Notes under the pieces: generated by a model
What the model saw: the letters and a program-made list of their open reading frames with translations, nothing else
Told to the model about the DNA's origin: nothing
The model's database searches: none
Position numbers and translations under genes: made by a program
Shown here: positions 12,301 to 24,796 of the stretch, piece after piece
Layout of the letters: every line of letters starts with the position of its first letter
Numbering within the stretch: the stretch's first letter is position 1
Source: Lutjanus erythropterus
Lineage: Eukaryota > Chordata > Actinopteri > Lutjaniformes > Lutjanidae
Length of the DNA stretch: 64,000 bases
Reading direction: 5' to 3'
Assembly: GCA_020091685.1 (NCBI GenBank)
Contig: CM034595.1
Coordinates: 23,669,564-23,733,563, forward strand

Positions 12301-15300
12301 AGAACAATGAAGATATATAGATATAAAACATTACTTTCTGATTGTTTCACAATGGTCACATACTAAAGTACAAATAAACACGCCCACACCTCCTTACAAC
12401 GCCGCATTTTGTGTGAATACAGCAGAAGCAATCCTCAGTCTGCTCTGCCTTCGTGTGTGTGTTAAACTCTTTTTGCAGCTCTCACAGACCGAGAGCAGAG
12501 GAAAGAGATAGAGGATGCCCTCTGGCAACCTACTTGACCACAGTGTCTGACAAAAAACTGAGAAAAACCCTGACTAAATACAGACTGAGTGAACACAACC
12601 TGGCAGTGGAGGTAGGCACAGACAGTAGGCAATGACACAGACAGACCTGGCTGCCCAGAAAGGAGAGGTTATGTTTCTACTGTGAGTATGGCACATTAGA
12701 GACAGAGTTGCACTTCCTGACTCAGTGTAAACAATACCAAGATATTAGAGAGCAATGTTTTACAAAAATATTCCCTGACTTCCTCTACCTAAGTCACTCT
12801 GAAAGACTTGCAGCGTTACTGGGAGAGAGGGACCACCTGTCCTACAAGGCCAATCATTAATGGTGCTTATTAAAGAGTAATTCATTTGTTGGAGGTCCAT
12901 CAAAGGATGATGAACCTACAACAACTCTTACTATTCCATAGCCCCTCTTGTTCTCCACACCCTTTTGCCTTTTGTGTTGTTATTGATTATTTTGTTTACA
13001 ATGTGAAAGTTTGTAGTGATATGCTTTGGCAACATTATATTTTATGCAGTCATGCCAATAAAGCTAATGAACTGAAATTGAAATTGAAATGTGATCTAAC
13101 TGCTGGTCACTGCAGTCTTATAGAAACTTGCATGCTGTATTGGTTGGGTGCTATACACCACTGCCAAGCCCAGAAGCATCCTGAGCACAGCAAAATAATG
13201 AGAAAATTAGGAAACACAGGCAGAGGGCAGAGTCTCTGCAGATACAGCTGCCACCACCACCACACTTCATCAGGGATTCTGTTATTTGAGTTTATACATT
13301 TTTAAGAAAACGCTGCATAGTATGCCTTTGAGATTCGACAGGCAGGTATGTTAGCACACAAAGGGACTCTAATACTCGACACAGCAACAGACCGACCAAT
13401 CCTCTGATTGTCTGGGCCACAGGTGTGCGCTGGCGGCGGAGCAGGATGTCGTCAGGGGGCGGACCAGAGGAATGCGAACGTGGCCACCGTGGAAGGAACA
13501 CAGAGCTCAGGAGGAGCATCAGTGACATGAACCTGAGTCTGCGGCGTCGCCAAGGCAACCACATGAGCAAAGACCAGCGTGGCCCTGGCAACCGGCCTAA
13601 CAACAACGGAGGGGTGCAGGACAGGAAGAACATTGTGAGCATGATCAACCCACAGCCAGGAGAGGTGAAGATTTTACAAAGTTTTGCTCTGTGGTCCAAT
13701 AACAGTTGAGCAAGCTTGGTACCTCGGCCACTTTCTCCTGTTCTGTTTCCTGTGTTTAGATATACTATGTGTGAGGCTCATCTATTTTGAAAGGAAAACT
13801 TTGACAGTGGTCTCACTGAGATCTCACTGAGGGCCCTTTGAAAGCAACAAATGTTCACATATTAAGTTACTAATGTTAGCAAAATGCTAGCTAACTAGAT
13901 AACTAATCTGCACCAACCATTAGCTAATCATTAACAATTGATATAGATTAGCTTGCCAGTTTGCTAGCATTTTGCTAACTTTAGCTAACTTATGATGTCA
14001 CTACATGTCGTTTTTACAGGTCTCCCAGCAACATCTTCTACCCATCCCCAAAATTTGGTTTTCTTTTCATCATAGTCGTGCTGAGCACATATTATGTGTA
14101 CAGGAAACAGGAAAAGAGAACGGGTCATGTATTTACGGGAAGCCTTGATTAGTGAATTTTGCATAACTCTTGCAAGATTTGTACTTGCTGTTTCGTCACT
14201 GTGTGCATCTTTCCTCAGGCTGTAAGTTTATGCCAAGTCTGTTAATGCAGTCCACCATAAAAAGTGTTTTTATGGCTTATTTATTCATCTATTTTTATGT
14301 TTTTTCTTTTACGAGCACCATACTGGAACTTGTAGGATTTTGTGATACACCCCTGTGTTATAAAATGATAACTAAACAAATCTATGACATTTATTCATTA
14401 ATTTATACCACTTTTGTTTCCTGAGTAGCATAAAGGGGTTACAACTAGCATCTTGTTGTTGTACAACCCTGTGTTGTAAAATGATAAATAAAAGAACCTT
14501 GTACCTTATAAAATAGCCAAGCAGCCTACAACAGTATTTGTCACTTTAGGACATAAAGTGACATAGGAATGTCCGCGGCTAATGGTGGGGTGCACTCATT
14601 TCTGTTATCATAAATATTCTTCTTTTTTTGTTTTGTAGCCATATAGCCCACTGTTGCTTATGTCTGTCCTTATGTATACTCTAAGAAGATGTAAAGTGTT
14701 TAGAGTATATCTATAAAGTACTTAAAAGTAATTTAAACAGATATTTTGATACAGCAACCATTGATGTAGAGCATAGAAATGTGTGAGAGTTTCTCAAATT
14801 TAGGGTTCCCTTCTAGACACGACCTTTTGAAGAAGCTACTGGTGCACAGAGTGAAAAGGGGCGGGATTTAAGAAGCCTCAATTGTCCATTTGTTCTGCTA
14901 ATCATCATGTGTTGACCCCCTTTTTCAGATTAGGGCCTCAAAAGCTGAAGCAAAGGTTGGGTGGACGAATCAGCAGACAGAGGACGAGAAGGATTACACG
15001 AGCTGTGACCTGGAAGTGATGTCACAAAGTTTGATCCTTCCGCCCACAGACCGGCCCTACTTTCTGTTGCTGCAGGGTTACGATCAGAGCAAGGCAAGAC
15101 ATGCTGACAGATTATATCGCACACACAAATACTCACAAACAACACCCACATGCACGTACACCGTGTAAACACAGACACACACTGATGCACTCGGAAGTTT
15201 ACATGATATACTCGGTAACAAGGTGAACAAACACTGATGTGCACATATGCAAACTAACAGGCACGCTGTGGAGGATCTGTGCAGATGTATACGCGTGCAC

Positions 15301-18300
15301 ACACCCTGTACATGACATCATACCTGCATGTCTGTAATCGCCACATACCATCAGGGTTTCCAACGCTCTACAAGCCTCTCCCATTCAGCATCCTGCACAA
15401 AACAGCCTCAGAGCAGCACAATGCCTCGACAATTTATTTATCCAGGGAAAGCACAAAACCCCTCTGTGTGCATCATTCACACACAATGACCTCACACAGG
15501 TCTGCATTGTAGCAAACTGTGACACACTTCATACCTTATCAAGCGGCTTCTGTTCAACTTAACATCTCCGAGATGGAAGGTTGATATAAACCGTGGCACT
15601 TAAAAGATAACAGACCTCCCTGATGTTCTTCTGCTCTCCTCTGTGTGTGTTTTGTGTAGGATTTTGTTTTGTACATCATGGTTGGACATACGCATGTGTT
15701 TGGAAGAAAGCCCACGATGAGGGAGAGGGAGAAGGACAGAGAGAGGGAGAGGAAGGGGAAAAGGCCTCTGAAGGTGGAGACGTTCCTTTCAGCTCCTGAC
15801 CTCTTGGCCAGACACTTATTGGTCAGGAGAGACTCTGCTGTTCCCGAGACGCCCACCGGACAAGGTTTTAAAACACCCACTGACTCATATTGTCATACAT
15901 CCATGGTGCAGTTGTTGCATTTAAGTCCACCCTAATCTAATTTTGATTTATTGTAGCTCTGATGCGGCCCTTCAGAGGAGCTGATGTCACACACAATGGA
16001 GTGGCCCTTTACAGAGAGGCGGTCCTAAAGCCTGGGGATGTGATTGGTCTGGGGAGCCACTTCCTTTTCCTGTACCGTGACCCCCGCGTGACTCCAGCTC
16101 CACCGCTGGCACTGACCCTGCCATGGCAGGCAGACGCTTCCACCACCTGCTGCCCCTCAGGGTTGGTGGACAGGCAGGAAGCACTGAGGCAGTACCTGGG
16201 ATCCACAGAGGCAGTTCTGAAGTTTCACCCACGCCACGCAGATTCCTTGTTACAGGTGAGACAGGAAAAGGAAACTACATTCAACAAATATATAAATGCA
16301 ACATTTTGTTTTTGCTCCCATTTTACTTGAATTGAAGTAAAAGATCTGAGACTTCTTCTGTGCACACAGAAATGTTTATTTCTCTCAAATGTTGATAAAA
16401 TCTGTGTTAGTGCTCACTAGCATGGGTTTTAACACATTTGTGAACACAATGTGAGAGCAATAAACTCTTTGTATACATAGACAAAATTCCCTGGGTGACA
16501 CACATGTTTATCCCTCACTTTTTTCTTAGGAGATAATCTCCAAAAATTCCTCTCCAGACTCTGGTGGCGGGCCTTTAGCTCCTGCTTATCTCCTATCAAT
16601 CATGATTGATCATGCCTCCAAACACCTGGACCCTGCTCTCACACCACAGATATTACTCAAGTCAGCCAATCTAATAAAAGAAATTGTCTGGGTAAGTAAA
16701 AACAAAAACAAATAAACCAACAGCTTTATATAGAAAATGAATGAAAAGGGGATATGGGGGATGCTTTGGTAGCCTAAGAGTTATGGCAGCAATCGTGAAC
16801 TGCAATGACCACAATAACTGTGGATCTTTGTGTCCAGCATTCATCATTTCCAAACACTATCTCCTCTGATTTCCTGTCATTTTTCTACTGGTAGCGCTGT
16901 AATAAAAGCAATAAAATGTCCAACAAATTCTAAGAAGCACCTTATTTAAGCACAGCAGTGTTTTAAGCTAAATGCTAACATTGACATGCCAATAGTCTCA
17001 AAATAACAATGCTAACACGCTGATGTTGACGGACCAGTGTGTAGGAATTAGTGGCATCTGGCAATGAAATAGCAGATTAGGCCAACAACTAACAACAACT
17101 CGCCTACCATGCCTGTAGGAGAATGTATGGTGGCCGTGAAACTTGCGCTAAACGTGAAAGGTCCTATGTAGAGCCATTATTTGTTCTGCATCCATTCTGG
17201 GCAACTGTAGAAACATGGCGATGCAACATGGAAGACCCATAGCCTGTCTAGATATAAGTGGCTCATTCTAAGGTGAGAGAAACCCAACAATTCTTATTTT
17301 CAGGTGATTACACACAACTGTAAACATTTATCTAAATACTATATTCCATTTCTGCCAATAGATCCACACTTAATCTTTAAGCAAGCATAATGTCTCCCTT
17401 GATGATAACATTTGCTAATTAGCACTGAAATGTAGCTGAGACTGATGGAAACGTTGGATAAATTGATATTCTGACTTGATGATGGTGCTGGATTAAGATC
17501 AAGGGTTCACCAAAGTTATTACTTATTACTTATTGTAAGATATATGGTCATGGCCTCATAATTTTGCTGACCTCATTATTGATTTTTTTTACATGAGAAT
17601 GTCACCAACATCTAAGCCAACATGATGCCAGAATAAACAGCAGGTTTTCTCAACAAAGAGGAATGAAAAGAAAAAACTATGCTGAAATACATTTTGATGC
17701 TATTTTTTTATTATTTTTTTCACATTCTAATTCCGATCGATATTCTTAAGAATTAAAAGTGCATCGTTCTTTGAAAGGGTGAACTTTCAGTCAGGGTGGA
17801 AGTAATAAGTCTGTAATTTTACTTGTACTTCAGTATGCATTATACTGTGTAATCTACTTAGTTACTTTAAAAGTCATAATCCACTACTGATTAGGTCAAC
17901 AATTTGAATTAATAATCAAACCTTTCGTCAGCATTTTTGTATCCAATAGGGATATCCGATCACCATCAGGCCAATGAAAATATGAGATACCAGAACAGCG
18001 CAAGAGTTTGGAGTAATTTAGACTGAAGATTTTGACAAACAAAAACTATTTTCAATTGACTGCCTGCTATTGATAGTGCATTAAATATCAAGTTGAAAAG
18101 CAACCAGTACTTTGTATTTTTATTTAAGTATTTTGAACACCAGCTTACTTGTAGTCAAGTAATATTTCAGTGATGCCACAGTGCTTCTACTCGAGTAGAG
18201 ATTTTCAGTACTCTTTCAACCACAGCTTGCATCACCATGCCATTATATTATCACTACGTCAGTGGCATGAAATGGTTTTAAAATGACAATATATCATCCA

Positions 18301-21300
18301 ACTACAGGAAGTGACAGGCTTATGATTCAACATCAGGGAGAAATAAATTTCGTGGCACTCCATCCAATAGTTGTTGGGACATTTCGCTCAAAACCACAAA
18401 TGACCAACTCATATTTGGAGGAAACATCAGGGGATCACCAAACCGAAGACAGATTTTATCCTCTGGGATGAAATAGTTGAAATAGTTTCAGTCTGGACAA
18501 AAGTAGTTGACTGAGAAACATTGCTATTCATAGAGTCATGCTGCTAGACTGGCTAAAAACAACACCTCACCATATAAAATGTGCTACATGTTCTGGTATG
18601 TTCAGTAAAATAATAAAATTTATCACAGGTTTAGCAGTGGTGGAGCTCAACACAAGTGAACTATTGACCTTTTTGAGACAGCGTTGCATGACAGTATGAC
18701 TATGATCACAGCTTGGCAGAAAAAAATCAGGTAGGCAGACAAACCAGCAGACAGACAGACAGATGTATGTCTTTCATTGTGGCCTGCTACGTTGCGGACA
18801 GGAGCGAGGATGAGCTGATGTCACTGCCCTTCTGCTGGAAAATGTGCTGTAATTGTCCTGGCTGCAGGGCGAGACGCTGCTCCCCCCTCCTCCACCTCCA
18901 CCCCCACACTAAGCCAAGATGTTTCTCCTCTCTTCTGTCTCCAACTTTCTTTACAGGATAACATTAAGGAATTTGGGGATAAGCATCCCACGCAAAAGTA
19001 AGAACATTTTTGTCGACGTCATGTTTCCTCTGTTTAGAGATCTCCAGCTGAGTGATTCATGATACATTTGTGCCTGTGCTGTTATGTCTTTGGTAAATTT
19101 TTGTCGTGTGATGAAAGCATTGTAACACAGTGATGTTGGAAAATAGCTAAAATATAGCTGAATAATAATAACTCACTCTATTTTTACTCACAATATGGTG
19201 AGTTTCTCTTCTACAACACAAACAAAACAGTGACAGGAGAATGTTCACAATCATTTTACAGCTCACATAACTTTGTCGTTACATAAATGTGTCCAGTTCC
19301 ACAGAGCAGGAAGGTGAGATAAGCACACCGAATGTCCTGAAACTGTCATCTGACCTTCGACCCCTGATGTTCTGGATGTCAAATGCCACAGAGCTCCTTA
19401 ACTTCTTCCAGGTCAAAGTTGAAGCCATGGAGAAGGAGTGGGAGTTTGAAGGTGAGAGTGATTTGTTTTTGTCTGAGCGCAGTCTCTTTCGGCTGTTTAT
19501 GTGTTCCTGTACTTGTCTCCACTTGTTCTGTAATCACTTCATTGCGCAATATTTAAAAAAGGGACTGATTTGAAAACAATATCAGTTTAATGAAATACCA
19601 CATAACTTTGGTAATGCTGGACATAAAAATGAAAGCTTTAATTCATCTTCACGATCGTTTCTTTGAAGCCCCGGGTGACCCAATTCTGACAGCTGACATG
19701 GACACCTGCTCAGAAGCTCTGGCACAGCTGGATGATGTCATCATGCACACCTTCCAGCAGTGTGTGTATCACCTCACCAAGGTACAGTATCAAAACAAGA
19801 CAACAGCCTGCTGTGTCCCAAATCCACACTACATAACCTACTAATCCTATACAGAATGCTACTTTTCTAATTGTCGCTGTTTAGTATAAAGTTTTAGCAG
19901 TTAGTTTACAAATCCACATACTTAGTCATTTTAAATGTGTGGCGCCAGATGTCAAACTGCAACTTTGTGAAGCCACTGCCAATTAAACTGTACAAAGAGA
20001 CAGCTAAATGTCTTTCTTAAGACTAAATACATTTTTTTGTTTCCCAAGATGTTTCTGGAGATGTCTCACCACCACCCACAATTTATTTTAATTTTTCCCA
20101 GCTGTGAGCAGCTCCTCAATTTGCTTTTTGCTTTGCATTCTGGGAGAACAGTGTGTACCAACAGCACATTTAAAAATGGTCTGTATTTTGTATGCATGCA
20201 GTCTAATTTTACTGTATTTCCTTTGGGTTTTTTTCCAGTGTGAAAACACTATGTTCTAAAAACCTTTTTAAAACTTTATTTTTATTTTCAGTGAAATCAT
20301 ATCATCAATTACAGCTTTGTGTCCTGGCATAACATAGGAATATATAAAACATGTATAGATATAGAAATAAATGAAATAATTAAATACAATAAAAAAAAAA
20401 ACCCACAGAGATGCTAAACAATGGCTTTCCAAAGTGGGGCCTGTTTTATTTCTGAAGTAAAAATGCTAAAAATATGTAGGATTCCAAATGTTTACTTAGT
20501 TTTCATAATTTGAGCACTAATCTGAGTAACACTTTGCGCAGGATGTCAGCCAATTAAGGACTTAAGGATCCTCGTACCGTTTTACATCCTAAATATATAT
20601 TACAATATAATGAACAATATGAAATATATCATTGTGGACAAAAATGATGGACTGACCAACACAGACAGACATTGCTATCCCTGCAGCCACTCCATCCATC
20701 GTTCCAGCGCCAACTTGAGATTTTTCAAAATTATTTAAACGAGTGAACTCATGTCTCTTCCCTCTCCGCCCACATAGACCCTGTACTCCCTCCTTCCAGC
20801 TCTCCTGGACACCAACCCATTCTCCAGCGAGGAGAAGGAGAAGGAGAAGGATGCAGCTCGGGGTGCGGAGGGAGAAGAGAAGACAGAAGGTGAAGGAGAA
20901 GTGGATGATGTGTCAACCTTACCTCCCAAAGTTGCCGGGCTGGTGGAAGTGTATCGCTGCTCCCTGATGCTGTCGCGGGAGGCGTGTCTGTCTCCACCGC
21001 TCACCTCCCAAACCTTCGGCTACCTCTTCTTCTTCACCAACACCTCCCTGCTCAATACTCTGCTGGAGAGAGGTGAGAGGACACAGGTTAAAGGGAACAC
21101 CTCTAATTTTTATCAGCACTTTTTTGGAACAGTGCTTCCTGTGTGACTACAAGTAGAGAACCGTCATACAATAATTGACATTAAAGTGATAGATTGGATT
21201 ATTTGAAGTGGGGTTGAATGATTGATAGTCGGTGTATTAGCTACAGGAGATGCTGATTGACCGATGCTGGTACCAATGACCTGCTATGACAGGGTCAGCA

Positions 21301-22920
21301 GCAAAACATAGCCACTTCAAAAAGGACCATCTAAAAAAAAGATCAGTATCAGTTTAAGTGTACACTATATTTGGGATATTTTCACTGCTTTACCTTTTCC
21401 TATTGGGAACTTCCATAATATAAGCCAAATATCATTCTCTCCAAACCAACCAGACAAACCAGTGATTTTATCTTGCAAATACAGGAGTTGCTGGTCTACT
21501 ACTGTTATTGTGTGACTCTTAACTGACTTGTTAAAAGACCAAAGTCACTCAATATGCAAATAAACTAACAGCTTGAGGCAGTGGTAGACCATAAACTCCC
21601 ATGTTCTGTGAGGTAATGACTGATTTTGCCAATTGAGTCTGGTTGGTTTGGAGAGAGTGATATTTGGCTCATATAACGGTATTTGAATGAATTAATGAAT
21701 TAAACTTTTCAATTGTAAAAGGAAGAATATTTCCTCCATCAAAACTTAGACAGTATTGGTTTGAAGATCAGAGTTTCTCTGAGTCCCACGTTGTGCGCTG
21801 ACGTTTTAACTGCTCTCTATACGATAACATAATAATCCCCCATCTTATTTTTAAAAACAAGTCATTCTATTCATATTTCTTATATATTTCTCCACTCTCT
21901 CATGTCCACCACCGTTTTTTTTTTAGATGGGCTGTTTTCATGGTCCAGAGCGGTCCAGATCCGTACAAACTTGGATCTGGTCCTGGACTGGCTACAGGGG
22001 GCGGGATTAGGAGACATAGCCTCCGAGTTTATGAAGAAATTGTCATTCACCGTCAACTTCCTGTGTATTCCCAAGACTCGACTTATCCAGGTAATACAGC
22101 TTTATGTGCAGTGTGTCTTCTCTACGAAGGCCCTGAGAGGCAAGTAAGGAAAAGAGAATTGTTGGTCCATTTACTAAGTCTGCTCTAGATTGTTTCCTCT
22201 CCTGTGTTTATGACTTAACAGCAGGTGAAAAAAAATGTCCACAATAATCATTTTAAGTTCCCTATTTTTTCATCTGTAAAACAGGTGGGGGAAAAACTGT
22301 TGGCAGGTGATTTGTTGTTTTTGTTTGCCAGGATCATTTTTGTAAGTTACATGTACTGTTCGTCACCTGTGAGAATACATTTTAGTATGAAAAAGTGTGA
22401 CTGGACTTACAAAATGGATCACCAGAATTTATTTTCTCACTTGTCACTCAGGGTTTCCATACTTCTCTGCTCTAGCCCAAGAATATTATCAGTAATTTTT
22501 CTTATCTTTCAGTCATCCTGGGCCAACCTGCAGGAGGACCATGTCTTGTTAAGCCCTTCCCAGTTGCACCACCTGCTCACCCATTACAAACTGGGTCCAA
22601 CCAGAGCTCCACCAGCATCCTGGGCCCCTCCGCCAGGCACAGAGCTGAGTGGAGGTAATATATAAACAATTCAACCATGTAATCAAGACAGTGAAATTAT
22701 CTGTTGAGTAAATTGTTTCCTCTCCTTTTCTGATCTTATAGACATCTTTGAGAGCTTCCTGGACCACCCTCCTCTGATCCTGCCAAACGAGACTCCACGC
22801 CTTGACCTCTCTCAGCCAATCCCAAGCCCTGAGCTTCAGAAAGAAGTAACACGTCTCCGCACCTTCTTGTGGGGACTTGACCAGGACGAGCTCCCTGCCA
22901 ATCAGAGGACTCGGCTTTGA
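9304..22920 (+). CDS. rasip1: Ras-interacting protein 1 (15 coding exons)
   Basis: Exons: 9304-9425, 10468-10919, 11097-11357, 13423-13664, 14929-15093, 15660-15864, 15957-16255, 16530-16691, 18957-18997, 19297-19451, 19669-19781, 20778-21072, 21927-22090, 22513-22654, 22742-22920. They join to 2997 bases, 998 residues; human RASIP1 has about 963. The N-terminal LHFPVGLWINSPRK is family-diagnostic. A Ras-association domain spans about 143-255, followed by an Arg/Glu-rich run. An FHA domain spans about 402-523, with Gly429-Arg430 and Asn496-Gly497. A dilute domain covers roughly 600-890 and includes WSRAVQIRTNLDLVLDWL. The protein is an endothelial Rap1/Ras effector that, with Radil and ARHGAP29, restrains RhoA during vessel lumen formation. 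Intron 5 (15094-15659) has a GC donor. The ATG sits directly behind an acceptor, so extra N-terminal residues from an upstream exon are possible. Confidence 0.95.
9545..9640. repeat. Fragment related to the element at 49622-50420
   Basis: Within rasip1 intron 1, 'gctaaacactgattagaacc' and the following 'cttagattaaattaatctt' closely parallel the right end of the il11-intron element ('gctaaactctgatttgaact', 'tttagattaaattagtctt'). The shared order of words supports common descent. The fragment lacks the terminal TTAGACTGGG, so it is a truncated copy. Confidence 0.5.
12519..13092 (+). mobile_element. 3' fragment of a LINE (non-LTR retrotransposon) in rasip1 intron 3
   Basis: One frame reads protein-like sequence of a LINE ORF2 tail: YRLSEHNLAVEVG, then TWLPRKERLCFYC and LHFLTQC, a Cys/His-containing C-terminal segment, ending near SYKANH. 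An in-frame stop interrupts it at about 12632, so it is dead. The noncoding tail ends with CATGCCAATAAAGC and short tandem units of TGAAAT/TGAAATTGAA type, typical of fish LINE 3' ends. An acceptor-like TTTTTGCAG at about 12479 is not a rasip1 exon, because rasip1 reads in phase without it. Confidence 0.75.
17031..17378 (+). repeat. MITE-like element with GGACCAGTGTGTAGGA end
   Basis: The copy starts GGACCAGTGTGTAGGAATTA and proceeds through ATTCTGGGCAACTGTAGAAA and GGCTCATTCTAAGG to TCTGCCAATAGATCC. The right terminal repeat has decayed into 'cacacttaatcttt'. It lies in the plus orientation, with reverse-orientation relatives at 4379-4691 and 41341-41682. No protein-coding capacity is seen. 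Confidence 0.7.
17792..18226. repeat. AAGTAC-rich hAT-like MITE, eroded
   Basis: The left end, CAGGGTGGAAGTAATAAG, and the right part (CTTCTACTCGAGTAGAG, then CTCTTTCAACCACAG) recall the 8207-8712 and 40922-41238 elements, but the terminal repeats are degraded. ACTTGTACTT and TACTTGTAGTCAAGTA occur near the two ends, as in that family. Confidence 0.5.
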
Positions 22921-23251
22921 GGAAGCCCATATTTGTCTCTCTATGGATATCTCAAGGGAGCAAGAGATATCACAGGAAACAACAAACCAAAAAATACAAA
23001 CCACAAAAAATGCAAACTGGACATGTTTTCTGCATTTTTTTTGCCTGGTATTTGTTGTTTTTGTTCCTGACATTTCCATATCAGTTCATTTATTCATTTA
23101 GATACTTTTCAAGTAAGAGAAATGTATTGGCTTTGGTATGTCTTTATAGAATTTATTTTAAAGCAGAGAGTAAAACACCATGTCTGCAGTGTTGTGCTTT
23201 GCATGACTGTTTTACTTGGCTTTCATGTATGTTTTTAAACTACTTGTTTTT

Positions 23252-23257
23252 AATAAA
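23252..23257 (+). terminator. rasip1: rasip1 poly(A) signal
   Basis: AATAAA lies 332 bases beyond the rasip1 stop codon, in a T-rich 3' UTR. It is the first canonical hexamer downstream, and cleavage is expected around 23270-23280. Confidence 0.65.
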
Positions 23258-24074
23258 ACACAGAATTCTAGTCTCAAAGACCTACAGTTTCCGCTTGATC
23301 TTTGACAAGCTGGTTTCCCACAGCTGGGCCCCTTGGGCTTGGCACTCGCCTCAACTTTCAAACACCAAAGGAATATTCCACAAGGTGGCAATGCAGGACT
23401 CATTCCCCTCTGACGTTAAATGATGAGTCTGCAGGTAGAATTGCTTGACTAAGGAGGCGATCATAAAGCTACATTATCGTCTGTTCCAAAGGCTCATTCT
23501 CATTTCCTGTAATAATGGTAGCTTTTTTACCAGGGGTCATGACTCAGGCGAACAAATGAGACTGTGACGACCACACTCAGAGGTGACCTTTACAAAGGTG
23601 AGCTGCTCTAAAGGTAAAAGCTGGTGACTTAAGAGCAGGGGGGGGGTTTAATTTCCCTTTGGTTTGTGTGACACACTCAAGTGATCCGATAAAGAGCCCG
23701 TATGGAAAAGAAATAGAATATATAGGAATTTTCCATTGCCTCCAATATTAAATGTTAATGCTGTATATGTATTGTATGTCTTATTTGTCTCATACTATGA
23801 TTTACTCATGAAAGTGGCCACTTTTACATTTTTCTTATACAACATTAAGTATGAATTAAGTCAACATTATGTTTGTTGTTTCCATTTTTGCTTTATCATG
23901 ATGATAATGACATCTGGGGAGAGACGGGGGGGGGTTGTGCACCAGATGAGCTACGAGGGCAAGTGGAACAGAAAACTTCCTGCCTAAACTCACACTTTAC
24001 TTGCCCCCGTACAAACTGTTTTATTTATTAGTTATCAAACAACATAGACTAAAGTTAATTGTCATGTTTAATCC

Positions 24075-24265
24075 AGGGCTGCAACATCTATAAAATGTCA
24101 GAAAAGAGTGAAAAATGTCTATCTCAGTTTATAAAGTCCATGGTGGTATCTTTAAACGTCTTGTTTTGCCAAAAACCCAAAGTTAGTCAGTTTAATATGA
24201 TAATAAATTGAGAAAATCACTATTTTAACCATTAATCAGTTATTATAGAGTATTTTAATAGTTTA
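24075..24265. repeat. Eroded MITE with AGGGCTGCAAC end
   Basis: It begins AGGGCTGCAACATCTATAAA, continues with AATGTCAGAAAAGAGTGAAA and a CAAAAACCCAAAG word, and ends in an ATTAATCAGTTATTA-like tail. These phrases match the order in a very abundant teleost hAT-like MITE. It is truncated at the right end. Confidence 0.6.
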
Positions 24266-24513
24266 ATTCTTTTTTAAGCCTTGCCAAGGGTAAGTGAGTT
24301 ACTTGATTTACTGGTCTGACATGGTATTTTACTTACCCTGGGCAAGCGGGTAATTCTTATTGTTGAGCCCTAATACACGTTTTTTTGTTTGTATGTCTCA
24401 TTTTATGTGACATCTTACATGTTGTGTATTGTTTTTACTTGCAAGATTTCAGTTTCGCTAATGGTTCCCATATATAAGTTTGATATTTCTCATATAAGGA
24501 TCTTGTACAGTGA

Positions 24514-24796
24514 CAGTGGTTTTTAAACTGGGTCTGAGGACCAATAAGGGTCCTTCTGGGTGTTGTAGGGGGTCCCCAGCAAAAGGAGGAATACAATGTT
24601 TTAACTTTTATCACATTTTTGGAAGTTGGAACAACATAGGAAATATGTTTAGCCTTTTTTTTATTGCAATTTATAGTAATTCTAGATTGCACATTGATTA
24701 ACAATGAAGACTTTCCTTGAGACAGAATCCTCTTGAATTTAGGGTCCTTTGTCTAATGTGCATTTATTCAGAGAGTTCTTGTTTGAGAACCTCCTG
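24514..24796. repeat. MITE-like element with CAGTGGTTTTTAAACTG end
   Basis: Left end CAGTGGTTTTTAAACTGGGT and right end TTGTTTGAGAACCTCCTG are imperfect inverted repeats. The internal GGGGTCCCCAGCAAAAGG word is characteristic of a common teleost hAT-like MITE. A similar right-end motif, CTGTTTGGAAACCACTGG, occurs at about 33084-33101. No ORF is present. Confidence 0.6.

Larger units (their letters stand above)
16692..18956. other. rasip1 intron 8, repeat-rich
   Basis: This 2.27-kb intron is the largest in rasip1. It holds a MITE at 17031-17378 and an AAGTAC-rich element at about 17792-18226. The remainder is AT-rich with no coding signal. Confidence 0.6.

Noticed and set aside
12453..12635. 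ORF behind an acceptor-like site, possible extra rasip1 exon
   Set aside because: It is the C-terminal part of a LINE ORF2 with a stop, and rasip1 exons 3 and 4 join in phase without it.
12886..13305. 139-residue ORF
   Set aside because: It lies in the LINE 3' tail and adjoining noncoding intron sequence, with no protein-like character.
15669..15935. ORF read as an independent small protein
   Set aside because: It is rasip1 exon 6 (FHA domain) read through its donor into intron.
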